Shown: positions 25,521 to 33,882, counted from the stretch's first letter. The stretch: DNA of 64,000 nt from Collinsella sp. OM04-5 (GCF_003439125.1 NZ_QSUU01000007.1:81314-145313); one strand, 5' to 3'. Notes: generated from the letters alone by a model not told the origin. Program-made: numbers and translations.

Positions 25521-25551
25521 GGCGGGGAGCACCGATACGGCACTCCCCGCC
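25521..25551 (-). terminator. Rho-independent terminator of the NADH:flavin oxidoreductase gene
   Basis: 9-bp stem GGCGGGGAG/CTCCCCGCC followed on the minus strand by TTTTTGCC, 27 bases past the stop codon. Confidence 0.85.
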
Positions 25552-25577
25552 CACTCAATACGCGATGGCTTTCTTGC

Positions 25578-27608
25578 TTAGAGCTCGTTGGCCGCGTGAT
25601 ACGCCGTGCGAATGGCGCTCGCGATGTCGGCGGTGCGCTCGCCCGAGCAGTCGCCCACGCAGGTCACGGGCACCGTCACGCCGTCCAGGTCAAACGCGTT
25701 GGCCTTGGAGCCCACGGCCATCACCACGTAATCGCAGGCGATCTTCACCGGCTCCTCGGCGCCGTCCTCGGCGGTGCGGACGGCCTCCACGCCCTCGTCG
25801 GTAATGGCGGTCAGGCGGGTCTTAACATGCTGCTCAACACCATGCTCGGCAAAGTCGCTCATAATCAGCGGCAGAATGGTCTCGGACTCGCCCGCGGCAA
25901 TCTTGTCGAGCATCTCCACGATCGCCACCTCGCAGCCGTGCTGCAGCAGGTACTCGGCAGTCTCGGTGCCCACCAGGCCACCGCCAATGACAGCGACGCG
26001 CCCGCTGAGCTCCACCTTGCCGGCCAGCACGTCCCAGCTCGAGACGACCTTGTCCGAATCGGCGCCCGGAACGGGGATGACCACGTCGTGCGCGCCCACG
26101 GCCACAATCGCGGCATCGGCGGCGTTGAGGTCCGCGGGGCTGGCGGTGTGGTTGAGCTCAACCTTTACGCCCAGGCCAGGCAGAATCTTCTCGTAGTACT
26201 CGACCGAGCGCATGATCTCGTCCTTGCGCGGGGGCGCGGCTGCCAGCACAATCTGGCCGCCCAGATGGTCGCTCGCCTCATAGACGGTCACGTCGTAGCC
26301 GCGCTTGGCCGCCACGCGCGCGGCCTCCAAGCCGGCAATACCGCCGCCCACCACGGCGATCTTCTTGTCCCCCTCGCCAGGCTTGATGGTGATGGTCGCC
26401 TCGTCGCCGTTCTCGGCATTGAGCACGCACGAGATGTACTTGCGGTTTTGAATCGCGTCGACGCAGCCCTTGTTGCAGTTGAGGCACTCGCGGATGGGCT
26501 CGCCCGTGGCGGCTTTGAGCGCAATGTCGGGGTCGCACATGAGCGAGCGGCCGTAGGCGATGATGTCGGCGGCGCCGTCTTCCAGAATCTTCTCGCCGGC
26601 CTCGACCGAGACGACACGGCCCACGGTTGCCACCGGCACGGAGACCAGGGCCTTGACGCGCTCTGCCACGGGCAGCGTCCAGTTGTAGGGCATGGCGCCC
26701 ATGGGCGGAATGGTGTCGCCCATGTTGCCGGTGTGGTTGGCCTGCGCGACCTGGATCATATCGATGCCGGCGCCCTCGAGCAGCTTGGCGAACTCGCAGG
26801 CCTCGTCGGGCAGCAGGCCGCCCTTGCCGCGCGGCGTGCCGTCGGGGTTCTCCATGATCACGGGGAGCTTGTACTCCACCATCAGCTGCGGCGCGGCCTC
26901 CTTAATGGCGGCGACGACCTCCAGCGCGTAGCGAACGCGGTTCTCGAACGAGCCACCGTACTCGTCGGTGCGCTGGTTGAGGATGGCCGAGCACAGCGAA
27001 CCCACCAGACGGTCGCCGTGGACCTCGATGGCGTCGATGCCAGCCTGCTGCGCGCGGGCGGCCGAGGCGGCGATGGCCTCCTTGATCTGGGTGAGTTGCT
27101 CCACGGTGGCCTCGTTCACAAAGTGCTGCATGTCGTGGTGCAGTTTGGCGTAGGCCTGCTTGCGGATCTCGTTGGACTCGGCCATCTTGGCGGCGAAGGT
27201 CTCCTCGTCGCCGGCGGCCTTGGCCTCCTGCGCGGCCTTGGCGGCAGCCATGGAACCCATGACCATGCGGCCGACACCGGGCACGTCGTACTCGGGATGG
27301 AACAGCTGCAGCGCGACCTTGGCACCGTGCTTGTGGACGGCGTCGGCCAGCGCCTTAAACGTGGGGATCTGGGCATCGGTCGCCAGCTTGGGCGTGGGGC
27401 TCGCGGTCATAACGGGAGCGACGTCGCCGATGACGATGTAGCTCACGCCGCCACGGGCCAGACGCTCGTAAAAAGCCAGGCTGCGCTCGCCGATGGAACC
27501 GTCGCGCTCCTCGTAGCCGGTGGTCAGCGGCGGGAACATAATGCGGTTTTTGAGCTCAAGGGGACCAACCGTAATGGGCTGGAGCAGCTTGGATGCAGGT
27601 GCGGTCAT
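25578..27608 (-). CDS. NADH:flavin oxidoreductase / 2,4-dienoyl-CoA reductase-like enzyme
   Basis: 676 aa. Residues 1-~375 form an old-yellow-enzyme FMN barrel (PLELKNRIMFPPLTT, HGDRLVGSLCSAILNQRTDEYGG split over about 200-225). A [4Fe-4S] motif follows (CLNCNKGC with a further Cys in YISCVLN). An FAD/NAD(P)-binding half comes next (VVGGGIAGLEAA and VIGGGLVGTETAEYL as dinucleotide-binding motifs). The layout is that of FadH, trimethylamine dehydrogenase and BaiCD/BaiH-type enone reductases. Electrons flow NAD(P)H, FAD, FeS, FMN, then substrate. The substrate cannot be read from sequence. Gut relatives reduce unsaturated acids, steroids or drugs. The ATG at 27608 has AGAGGA six bases upstream, while the ATG at 27614 has no room for it. 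Confidence 0.92.
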   Translation of the reverse strand: MTAPASKLLQPITVGPLELKNRIMFPPLTTGYEERDGSIGERSLAFYERLARGGVSYIVIGDVAPVMTASPTPKLATDAQIPTFKALADAVHKHGAKVALQLFHPEYDVPGVGRMVMGSMAAAKAAQEAKAAGDEETFAAKMAESNEIRKQAYAKLHHDMQHFVNEATVEQLTQIKEAIAASAARAQQAGIDAIEVHGDRLVGSLCSAILNQRTDEYGGSFENRVRYALEVVAAIKEAAPQLMVEYKLPVIMENPDGTPRGKGGLLPDEACEFAKLLEGAGIDMIQVAQANHTGNMGDTIPPMGAMPYNWTLPVAERVKALVSVPVATVGRVVSVEAGEKILEDGAADIIAYGRSLMCDPDIALKAATGEPIRECLNCNKGCVDAIQNRKYISCVLNAENGDEATITIKPGEGDKKIAVVGGGIAGLEAARVAAKRGYDVTVYEASDHLGGQIVLAAAPPRKDEIMRSVEYYEKILPGLGVKVELNHTASPADLNAADAAIVAVGAHDVVIPVPGADSDKVVSSWDVLAGKVELSGRVAVIGGGLVGTETAEYLLQHGCEVAIVEMLDKIAAGESETILPLIMSDFAEHGVEQHVKTRLTAITDEGVEAVRTAEDGAEEPVKIACDYVVMAVGSKANAFDLDGVTVPVTCVGDCSGERTADIASAIRTAYHAANEL

Positions 27609-27749
27609 GGACATTCCTCTCTTGTAGGCGCGGCGGCGATGATGCCGCGTAGTTGTCTAAAGGATATGGCATGAGGGTTCAGCGGCACAACGGAAATCGG
27701 CGGATAGCAGGGAGCGACAGGTGGATGGGGCGGACGGCCCGCCGGTTTG

Positions 27750-27965
27750 TCTCAATCTGTAACAGTTAGGCCCTATTTTGCCGAGCAACTGTTACAGATT
27801 GAGACGAACCAATCTAGCCTGCCGAAAGATCTAGATCTGTAACAGTTACTCAGTAAAAACCGTCCCTCGTGTTACAGATTTAGACAAACGAAGACCGTCC
27901 TGCCGAAACATCTCAATCTGTAACACCTAGCCGCCCAAATCGGGTCTAGATGTTACAGATCGAGA
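27750..27965. repeat. Alternating inverted 15-bp repeat array 1 (six copies, 40/41-bp spacing)
   Basis: TCTCAATCTGTAACA-like motifs start at 27750(+), 27790(-), 27830(+), 27870(-), 27911(+) and 27951(-): steps 40, 40, 40, 41, 40. Each plus/minus pair makes a hairpin with 15-bp or longer arms and a 25-base loop. Linkers between hairpins are 25-26 bases. The region 27609-28054 otherwise holds no gene. Confidence 0.9.
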
Positions 27966-28020
27966 TTTTGTTTGAGAGGCCGAGAATTGGACCGAAAACA
28001 CGGTCCCGAAATAACAAAAA

Positions 28021-28045
28021 AGCTCGCCGGCTAGGCCGACGAGCT
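28021..28045 (-). terminator. Terminator of the initiator tRNA gene
   Basis: AGCTCGCCGGC paired with GCCGACGAGCT (one mismatch, 3-base loop), followed on the minus strand by TTTTTTGTTATTT. Confidence 0.8.
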
Positions 28046-28054
28046 GCAAGTTCT

Positions 28055-28131
28055 TGGTCGCGGGGGCAGGATTTGAACCTACGACCTCCGGGTTATGAGC
28101 CCGGCGAGCTACCAGACTGCTCCACCCCGCA
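28055..28131 (-). tRNA. Initiator tRNA-fMet (CAT)
   Basis: 77 nt on the minus strand with CCA encoded at 28057-28055. The anticodon stem is GGGCTCATAACCC, with CAU anticodon and the three G-C pairs typical of initiator tRNA. The T-arm is GGTTCAAATCC. Base 1 is U facing G72, a weak pair in place of the usual C1-A72 mismatch, again an initiator trait. Confidence 0.95.
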
Positions 28132-28285
28132 ATGTCTGGGCGCCTCATGTGCGCAAGAAAGAATATTACGCGGGAGTTCGGTAAACGGCAAGGAAAATCT
28201 CGTAGAGCATAATTCCTTCATATTTAAACCCCTCAGCCCCTATCACCGTAAACGAATCGCAGCCGAGCGCCGTCGACGGCACGTA

Positions 28286-28291
28286 TACAAT
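28286..28291 (+). promoter_or_regulatory. -10 box TACAAT of coaX
   Basis: TACAAT within GTATACAATGG, 36 bases before ATG 28328. Ribosome site GGGAG follows at 28318. No clear -35 box. Confidence 0.5.
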
Positions 28292-28327
28292 GGTGCGCGT
28301 CCTTTTATGCCGACACCGGGAGTAGAC

Positions 28328-29101
28328 ATGCTGCTCGCTATCGATATGGGAAACACGCAGACGGCCATGGGCCTGTTTGACGGAGACGAGCTGGTGCAGT
28401 CGTGGCGCATGCCCACCGACCGCTCCTATACCGCCGACGAGATCCATGTGCGCCTGATGGGTTTCTTTAAGATGTACGGCCTTTCGCTCGATGCGGTCGA
28501 CGCGATCGCCTTTGCGGGCGTGGTGCCGCAGCTCTCGCGCGAGTGGCACGCCGTGGCCGACCGCATTGCCGCGGACGCCATCGTCATCGGGCCGCAGACG
28601 GCCGCCGTAACCAAGCTGCGGGCGGCGCGCCCCCAGGCCGTTGGTGCCGACCGCATCGCCAACGCCGTCGCTGCCGAGACCTTCTATGGCGCGCCGGCGA
28701 TCGTGGTGGACTTTGGCACCGCGACCAATATCGACGTCATCGATGAGGACGGTTATTACATTGGCGGAGCGATCGCGCCGGGCATTCGCATCTCCATGGA
28801 CGCGCTTGCCGCCCGTGCCGCCAAGCTCGCCAGCGTGCCGCTCGAGGCGCCCGAGCACGCCATCGGCCGCGATACCGAGGAGTGCATCAAGGTCGGCGCC
28901 GTAACGGGCGCCGCCGCCATGGCTGAGGGCCTGGTCGCGCGCATGAAGCGCGAGCTGGGCCGCGAGGATGCCACCGTTATCGCCACGGGCGGTCTCGCCA
29001 GCATCGTCGCCGATTCGACCGATGCCTTCGACGTGGTCGACGGACAGCTCACCATCAAGGGTATCTGCGAAATCTACCGCCGCATGCGGGAGCTGGGGTA
29101 A
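28328..29101 (+). CDS. coaX: Type III pantothenate kinase
   Basis: 257 aa cytoplasmic enzyme that phosphorylates pantothenate, the first step to coenzyme A. Motifs of the type III family are intact: DMGNTQT at 6-12 (phosphate binding), GADRIANA (pantothenate site Asp), DFGTATNIDVI and GGAIAPGI. Length matches the family (250-260). The frame is open 126 codons further upstream but that part overlaps the tRNA gene on the other strand. ATG 28328 has GGGAG seven bases ahead and starts with the canonical MLLAIDMGNT. It is monocistronic. A palindrome after the stop (29160-29205) likely ends the transcript. Confidence 0.95.
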   Translation: MLLAIDMGNTQTAMGLFDGDELVQSWRMPTDRSYTADEIHVRLMGFFKMYGLSLDAVDAIAFAGVVPQLSREWHAVADRIAADAIVIGPQTAAVTKLRAARPQAVGADRIANAVAAETFYGAPAIVVDFGTATNIDVIDEDGYYIGGAIAPGIRISMDALAARAAKLASVPLEAPEHAIGRDTEECIKVGAVTGAAAMAEGLVARMKRELGREDATVIATGGLASIVADSTDAFDVVDGQLTIKGICEIYRRMRELG

Positions 29102-29159
29102 GACAGGGGCCTTAGCCGAGCGCGACACAAGCGCGAGCAGCGGACCAGGCAACGCGGCA

Positions 29160-29205
29160 GCCCTATTCCTCAAAATCGAAAATTTTCAGTTTTGAGGAAT
29201 AGGGC
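29160..29205. terminator. Palindrome family F copy 1, between coaX and the DUF4143 gene
   Basis: GCCCTATTCCTCAAAA with exact complement TTTTGAGGAATAGGGC around CGAAAATTTTCAG-like sequence. It sits between convergent genes, 6 bases from the stop of the minus-strand ATPase, so it can act as a two-way terminator. Copies 2 and 3 are at 30435-30477 and 30521-30563. Confidence 0.8.
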
Positions 29206-29211
29206 TTTCTG

Positions 29212-30408
29212 CTACGCCTCGCCGCAAAGCCACCTCGCCAGGTCCACTATCTGCACCCCATCGCGATCCGTAGTCTCGTGATGCGTGCGGGCGAGAATCA
29301 TCTTGGGATACGCGTCGGCAATGCTCAAGAGCGGCGAGATTTCCCGCTCAAACGTCTTGTCCGAGCTAATGTCATCGCTCACCTGGATATAGAGCTTCTC
29401 GCTTCGCCTGATAGCTACAAAGTCAATTTCCTTTTTATAAAGCACGCCGACGTACACTTCGTATCCGCGCCGCAGCAGCTCGATTGCCACCATGTTCTCG
29501 TATACGCGTCCCCAATCCATATCGCGCGTACCAAGCAGCGCATATTTAAACGCATGGTCCGCCAGATAGTACTTCTCGCCGCTCTTGAGGTATTTCTTGC
29601 CGCGAATGTCATACCGTCGAACCTTATAGAAGGCAAATGCGTCGCACAGATACCCCATATATGTGCCCACCGTCTTGTTCGTGATCTTTAGCCCATCTGC
29701 ATTCAGGCTATCCGTTATATTGCGAGCCGACGTAATGTTGGAGACGTTGTCCATCATGTAGTCAGCAATACGCAGCAGCGCCGATTCGTTTCTGACGTTA
29801 TGCCGCTGCACGATATCCCTCACGATCAACGTTTTAAAAACGTTGGAGAGATATTGATAGCGTTGCTCCTGCGTTCGGTAAGGATACGAACCGGACATGC
29901 CGCCGGCATGTGCGTATTCATCAAAATCATGGTCGACCTCGCCCTTACCGTCGTAAGAGCGATACTCCTCAAACGAGAACGGGAACACCTCGATTTCGAA
30001 CGTGCGCCCCGTAAAGAGCGTCGATAGGTCGCTCGATAACAAAAATGCATTTGACCCCGTAATAAAGATGTCATACCGCTCGGATGCGTGAAGGCTGTTG
30101 ATTGCGCGCTCAAAGCCGCTACACATCTGAACCTCATCGATAAGCAGAAAGTTTTGCGTGCCGGACACCCGACGCTCTTTTACATAAGCAAGCAAAGCGT
30201 GATATTCGAGCAGGTCCTCGAACTCATCGAGGTTGTAGTTGATATGAATGACATTTGAATCAGGCAGGTTGGTCTCCACGTAATCGCGGAGGGACTCGAG
30301 CAGCTTGGATTTTCCGCTGCGCCGGATGCCCGTGATGACCTTGATGTCGGGCACACCGATAAGACTCGTCAGCGTATCCATATACGACGTCCTATTGATG
30401 AGCTTCAT
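29212..30408 (-). CDS. AAA-type ATPase with DUF4143-like C-terminus
   Basis: 398 aa. P-loop ATPase of the archaeal/bacterial ATPase (DUF4143) family. Walker A is GIRRSGKSKLL near residue 30 and Walker B is FLLIDEVQM near 92. A sensor-like TGSNAFLLSS follows. The C-terminal half (about 200-398) is a winged-helix plus PD-(D/E)xK-like domain (GRVYENMVAIELLRRGYEVY and KKEIDFVA). Members are widespread accessory genes of unclear role, sometimes grouped with toxin-antitoxin-like or defence genes; no function is proven here. ATG 30408 has GGGAGG six bases upstream, whereas ATG 30414 does not leave space. The gene is bracketed by family F palindromes and is AT-richer than neighbours, suggesting a mobile cassette. 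Confidence 0.85.
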   Translation of the reverse strand: MKLINRTSYMDTLTSLIGVPDIKVITGIRRSGKSKLLESLRDYVETNLPDSNVIHINYNLDEFEDLLEYHALLAYVKERRVSGTQNFLLIDEVQMCSGFERAINSLHASERYDIFITGSNAFLLSSDLSTLFTGRTFEIEVFPFSFEEYRSYDGKGEVDHDFDEYAHAGGMSGSYPYRTQEQRYQYLSNVFKTLIVRDIVQRHNVRNESALLRIADYMMDNVSNITSARNITDSLNADGLKITNKTVGTYMGYLCDAFAFYKVRRYDIRGKKYLKSGEKYYLADHAFKYALLGTRDMDWGRVYENMVAIELLRRGYEVYVGVLYKKEIDFVAIRRSEKLYIQVSDDISSDKTFEREISPLLSIADAYPKMILARTHHETTDRDGVQIVDLARWLCGEA

Positions 30409-30434
30409 TGGCATCCTCCCTACACCCGATGTTT

Positions 30435-30477
30435 GCTATTCCTCAAAATCGAAAAATTTTCAGTTTTGAGGAATAGC
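30435..30477. repeat. Palindrome family F copy 2
   Basis: GCTATTCCTCAAAA...TTTTGAGGAATAGC, 27 bases upstream of the ATPase start codon. It has the same core as 29160-29205. Confidence 0.8.
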
Positions 30478-30520
30478 GCTTACATCGAATATACCTTGCC
30501 AAATAACAATCTGCTTTGGT

Positions 30521-30563
30521 CCTATTCCTCAAAACCGAAAATTTTTCAGTTTTGAGGAATAGG
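30521..30563. repeat. Palindrome family F copy 3
   Basis: CCTATTCCTCAAAA...TTTTGAGGAATAGG, 44 bases beyond copy 2. It lies between the ATPase gene and the terminator of the biotin-ligase-like gene. Confidence 0.8.
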
Positions 30564-30595
30564 GCGCTGGCAACCCATTCCCCAGATAGGCGAAA

Positions 30596-30621
30596 CCCTC
30601 CCCGGCACAGGCCGAGGAGGG
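30596..30621 (-). terminator. Terminator of the folPK / ligase-like operon
   Basis: CCCTCCCCGGC paired with GCCGAGGAGGG (one mismatch), then TTTCGCC on the minus strand, 41 bases past the stop at 30662. Confidence 0.65.
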
Positions 30622-30661
30622 TCTTGTTGTCATCGTTATCTTTGAGCGCTGGCGCCTCTCG

Positions 30662-31363
30662 TTACAGCCCGCGAATTCGTACGGCCTCGGGCGGAAACTC
30701 CTGCTCGCCGGCGTCGGTCTTGATGGTCGCGCGGCCCCAGATGTCCAGGCCCGCAAACACGCCGACCGCAAGCGGCAAGCCGTTGGGCGACACCGCCGCA
30801 ACCTGGCGACCCAGCAGCGGCACCATGTCGAAGTACTCGCCCAGCACCGGGGCCAGCGGGCCGGCGGCGCCCTGCGGCGTGTTGGCAACAACCGCCCAAG
30901 CGTCCACGCGGGTCAGCACAGCGGCGGCCAATGCCTCGATCAGCGCCTCATCTGCCATATCCACGCCAAGCTCACCCAGCGCCGCACGCTCAATATCAAC
31001 CGTCACCGCGGCAAACATGCCCGCGGCACCGGCACCGCCGTTGACGGCGACGCGCGCGAGCGACGTCTCAAACGCAGGCGCGCCGCACACGATGCCACTC
31101 GGCCACTGGATGCCCACCTTGCCGGCAAGCCCCAGGCCCGGCGTTGCGGCCGTGCCCGCGAGCGCGTCCATCATGCCCATTGCGGCCACAAACGGCAGAC
31201 CGTGGAAGGCGTGCATGTTCACATCGGGGCGCACGACCAGCGAAAACGTCAGCGATGCATCGCCCGCGCTCCACGCGCACCGGCCCGCGGACGCACCCTC
31301 GCGGCCCGCGTCGCGCGCCGCGTCGAGCTCGGTGCCAGCGGCAACAGCATTCATCTCGATCAT
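30662..31363 (-). CDS. Biotin-protein-ligase-like protein with degenerate active site
   Basis: 233 aa. The overall pattern follows the catalytic plus C-terminal domains of BirA: a GASAGRCAWSAGDASLTFSL segment where BirA has GRGRxGR..W.S..GxLxFSL; VGIQWPSG where BirA has KWPND; and a C-terminal SH3-like part (LGRQVAAVSPNGLPLAVGVF). The key residues are lost: no GRGRxGR loop, and Lys, Asn and Asp of KWPND are replaced by Gln, Ser and Gly. It may be an inactive paralogue or a gene with another role. Its ATG follows the folP-folK stop with no gap (TAGATG), so it is co-transcribed and probably translationally coupled. The family call is by eye. Confidence 0.6.
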   Translation of the reverse strand: MIEMNAVAAGTELDAARDAGREGASAGRCAWSAGDASLTFSLVVRPDVNMHAFHGLPFVAAMGMMDALAGTAATPGLGLAGKVGIQWPSGIVCGAPAFETSLARVAVNGGAGAAGMFAAVTVDIERAALGELGVDMADEALIEALAAAVLTRVDAWAVVANTPQGAAGPLAPVLGEYFDMVPLLGRQVAAVSPNGLPLAVGVFAGLDIWGRATIKTDAGEQEFPPEAVRIRGL

Positions 31364-33094
31364 CTACATACGCCCCAATTCGCCCACGATATGGCCCACG
31401 CGATCCTCGGGCTCCTTGACCTCGACGCCGTTGTAGCGGAAGAACCGCGCCGGGTCGTGCATCAGATCCTCGAGCGGCACCAGCACAAAGTCACGCTCGC
31501 CGATCAGCGGATGCGGCAGGCGCAGCTTTTTGCCGCCGTGGGTCTCGCCGTCCATCCACAGCAGGTCCAAGTCGATGGTGCGCGGGCCGTTGACCTTGGC
31601 CTTCTTAGAACGGTCGCGGCCCAGCTCGGCCTCGATCTTCATGAGCTCGTCGAGCAGCACCAGCGGCGCCAACTCGGTCTTGATCTCGATGACGGCGTTG
31701 GCAAACGCGTCCTGGCGCGTCTCGTAGGCCGGCTCGCTCTCGTAGATCTTGGAGGAGTTGGACACGCAGGTAAGTGGAATCTCGGCGATCATGTCGCGTG
31801 CGGCGCGGATGTTGTCGCAGCGATGCCCCAAGTTGGATCCCACGGCCACAAACGCGCGGCGCGGCTGCGGCTTGGCAACCGCCCAGTAGCCGTTCAGGAA
31901 CTGCGCAAAGCCCGCGGCGTCGTGCACGCGCACGATGTTGGCACCGGCCTGGATGGCGCCCAGGCACACGCCAAACGTAGCGGCATCGCGCTCGGCGGCC
32001 TCGGTCACGCCCGAGACGGCGCCCACAAAGCGCTTGCGCGATACGGCGCACATGAGCGGATAGCCCAGTGACGCCATCTTGGCAGTCTCGCGCTGGATGA
32101 CGATGTCCTCGTTAGCCGACTTACCAAAGCCCGGGCCAGGATCGATGCAGATGCGGTCGCGCGACACGCCGGCATGGATGAGCGCGCGGGCCTGGTCGGA
32201 CAGAAAGCCCATGACGCGGCGCATGATGGGCGCCGAATCGGGCAGGGTGAAGCGGCGGAGCTGCGAGGTGGGCACGTAGGCCTCCTCGCGGCGGGCGCTG
32301 CGGCGCATCATGGCGGCCAGGCGGTCATTGGACTCCGATGCGGCCTCGGTGGCCTCGGGCGCGGGCGCGACGGTCTCGGCGGCAGCAGCCTGCTCGGCGG
32401 CCGGCGTCTCCTGCTCGCTTGCAGGCTCGGTCGCGGGCTCAGGTTCGCCAAACGGCAACGAGGGCTGCACCACGCCACCCGGAAGCTTTGCCTCGGGCTT
32501 AGGGTCGCCCAGCAGCTTGCCACGGCGGCGACGAGCGGGCTTCTCGGCCTCGCGCGCGGCCTCGGCAGCCGCCTCGCGCGCCTTCTCGGCAACAAACGCC
32601 GCTGCCGAGGTATCGAGCTGCACCGTTGCGTGCGTGCGGGTAGGCGCGGCGACCTCGCCGGCATGCATCACGATGACACCGCAGGTGCTCGTCTTAACAA
32701 ACTCGACCATCTTGGGGTCAGTGAAGCCGGTCACGTCGTTGACGATCGAGGCGCCGCAGCGCACGGCCGCCTTGGCAACCGCCACGTGACGCGTGTCAAT
32801 CGAGACGATGGCGCCCTCCTTGGCCAGCGCGCGCACCACGGGCAGCACGCGGCGAGCCTCCTCGTCGGGGTTGACCGGGGTAAAACCAGGGCGCGTGGAC
32901 TCGCCGCCTACGTCGATGATGTCGGCGCCGGCGTCGAGCATCGCCAGACCGTACTCGATGGCGGCATCCGGGTCGAAGTGCTCCCCGCCATCGCTAAACG
33001 AATCGGGCGTCACGTTGAGGACGCCCATGATGCGCGGACGGTCAAAGCTGAGCTCATACTTTCCGCACCGCCATGTCTTGCTGTCGTTCGCCAT
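31364..33094 (-). CDS. Fused dihydropteroate synthase and HPPK
   Basis: 576 aa folate enzyme, FolP followed by FolK. FolP begins at about residue 18 (MGVLNVTPDSFSDGG, DVGGESTRPG, NDVTGF, DPGPGFGK, SRKRF). FolK covers about 420-560 (FVAVGSNLGH, NGPRTIDLDLLWMDG). It joins the pterin pyrophosphate made by FolK to p-aminobenzoate, so the fusion puts two successive steps on one chain. FolP is split by an insert of about 110 residues (about 160-270), rich in Ala, Glu and Pro with a basic RRRRGK patch, between the MHAGE strand and the DPGPGFGK motif. ATG 33094 has AGGAGG six bases upstream, so the longer frame to 33310 is not used. Confidence 0.93.
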   Translation of the reverse strand: MANDSKTWRCGKYELSFDRPRIMGVLNVTPDSFSDGGEHFDPDAAIEYGLAMLDAGADIIDVGGESTRPGFTPVNPDEEARRVLPVVRALAKEGAIVSIDTRHVAVAKAAVRCGASIVNDVTGFTDPKMVEFVKTSTCGVIVMHAGEVAAPTRTHATVQLDTSAAAFVAEKAREAAAEAAREAEKPARRRRGKLLGDPKPEAKLPGGVVQPSLPFGEPEPATEPASEQETPAAEQAAAAETVAPAPEATEAASESNDRLAAMMRRSARREEAYVPTSQLRRFTLPDSAPIMRRVMGFLSDQARALIHAGVSRDRICIDPGPGFGKSANEDIVIQRETAKMASLGYPLMCAVSRKRFVGAVSGVTEAAERDAATFGVCLGAIQAGANIVRVHDAAGFAQFLNGYWAVAKPQPRRAFVAVGSNLGHRCDNIRAARDMIAEIPLTCVSNSSKIYESEPAYETRQDAFANAVIEIKTELAPLVLLDELMKIEAELGRDRSKKAKVNGPRTIDLDLLWMDGETHGGKKLRLPHPLIGERDFVLVPLEDLMHDPARFFRYNGVEVKEPEDRVGHIVGELGRM

Positions 33095-33169
33095 GAACAT
33101 CCTCCTAAAATGCCCACGCCGCCGAGCTTGGGGAGCTGGCGGCGGGGTCGCTTTGCACTCAGTCTTTCT

Positions 33170-33175
33170 ATTGTA
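33170..33175 (-). promoter_or_regulatory. -10 box TACAAT of the folPK operon
   Basis: Minus-strand TACAAT about 76 bases upstream of ATG 33094, giving a leader of roughly 70 nt. It lies directly beyond the stop of the truncated sirtuin gene. Confidence 0.5.
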
Positions 33176-33189
33176 TCCGCGCACACGGG

Positions 33190-33747
33190 CTAGAACGCAA
33201 ACGCGGCCGCGATGTCGCAAGAAAGCACCACATCGGGCTTGATGCGACCACCGCACGCGGGGCACACGGGCACGCCCGCGGCGTCCTCGTGCTCGCGCGA
33301 GCAAATCCACTCGGCGCTATAGACCGCGCCGCACGACTGGCAAATGTTGCGATGGACCGATCCGTGCAGCTCGAACACGCGCTGCGAGCCCGCCATCTGA
33401 TGCAAGCCGTCGATGTTTTGCGTCACCACGGCATCAAGCTTGCCGGCGCGCTCCAGCTCGGCCAGCTTGGTGTGACAGCGGTTGGGCTTAGCGTTAAGCG
33501 CGATCATCTTGGTGCGGTAAAAGTCGAAGAACTCGGCCGGATGTGTCTCATAAAAGCTATGCGAGAGCATAGTCTCGGGCGGGTAGGCAAACTGCTGGTG
33601 ATACAGGCCGTCCACGCTGCGGAAATCGGGGATGCCACTTGCCGTGGAAACACCAGCGCCGCCAAAGAAGACCACGCGCTTGTGGGTGTCAAACAGATCC
33701 GCCAGCGCGGCGGACGCCTGCCTGGGGTCCGATATTGCCTGCGTCAT
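33190..33747 (-). pseudogene. Sir2-family NAD-dependent deacylase, C-terminally truncated
   Basis: 185 aa; intact sirtuins of this class have about 240. Present: the NAD loop GGAGVSTASGIPDFRS (27-43), TQNIDGLHQMAG, the catalytic His in FELHGSVHRN, and four zinc cysteines (CQSC and CPAC). The frame ends KPDVVLSCDIAAAFAF, where homologues continue with VVLFGE and the GTS and closing NAD-binding segments. About 55 residues that complete the Rossmann fold are missing, and no remnant was found in other frames before the folP promoter. It is probably inactive, or a decayed gene cut by an old deletion. ATG 33747 with GGAGGG upstream looks normal. Confidence 0.75.
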
Positions 33748-33882
33748 ATGAGCCCTCCGTCCTTGTTGATCGGGCGGCGTCGGGCGATGTCCCAGCATGC
33801 GACCTTTAAGTCAGCATGCGCGGAGCCCACCCCGCCCCTGTTGCGCTAATCTTAAGCCTGCCAACCCCGTCGAAAGGACACC

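Noticed and set aside
25596-27674. 692-codon open frame opposite the NADH:flavin oxidoreductase
   Set aside because: The His/Gly/Leu-rich translation is the mirror of a strong, well-conserved gene on the other strand.
27750-27965. A genuine CRISPR array
   Set aside because: Copies alternate in orientation, spacers resemble one another between arrays, copy number is fixed at four or six, and no cas gene is in the window.
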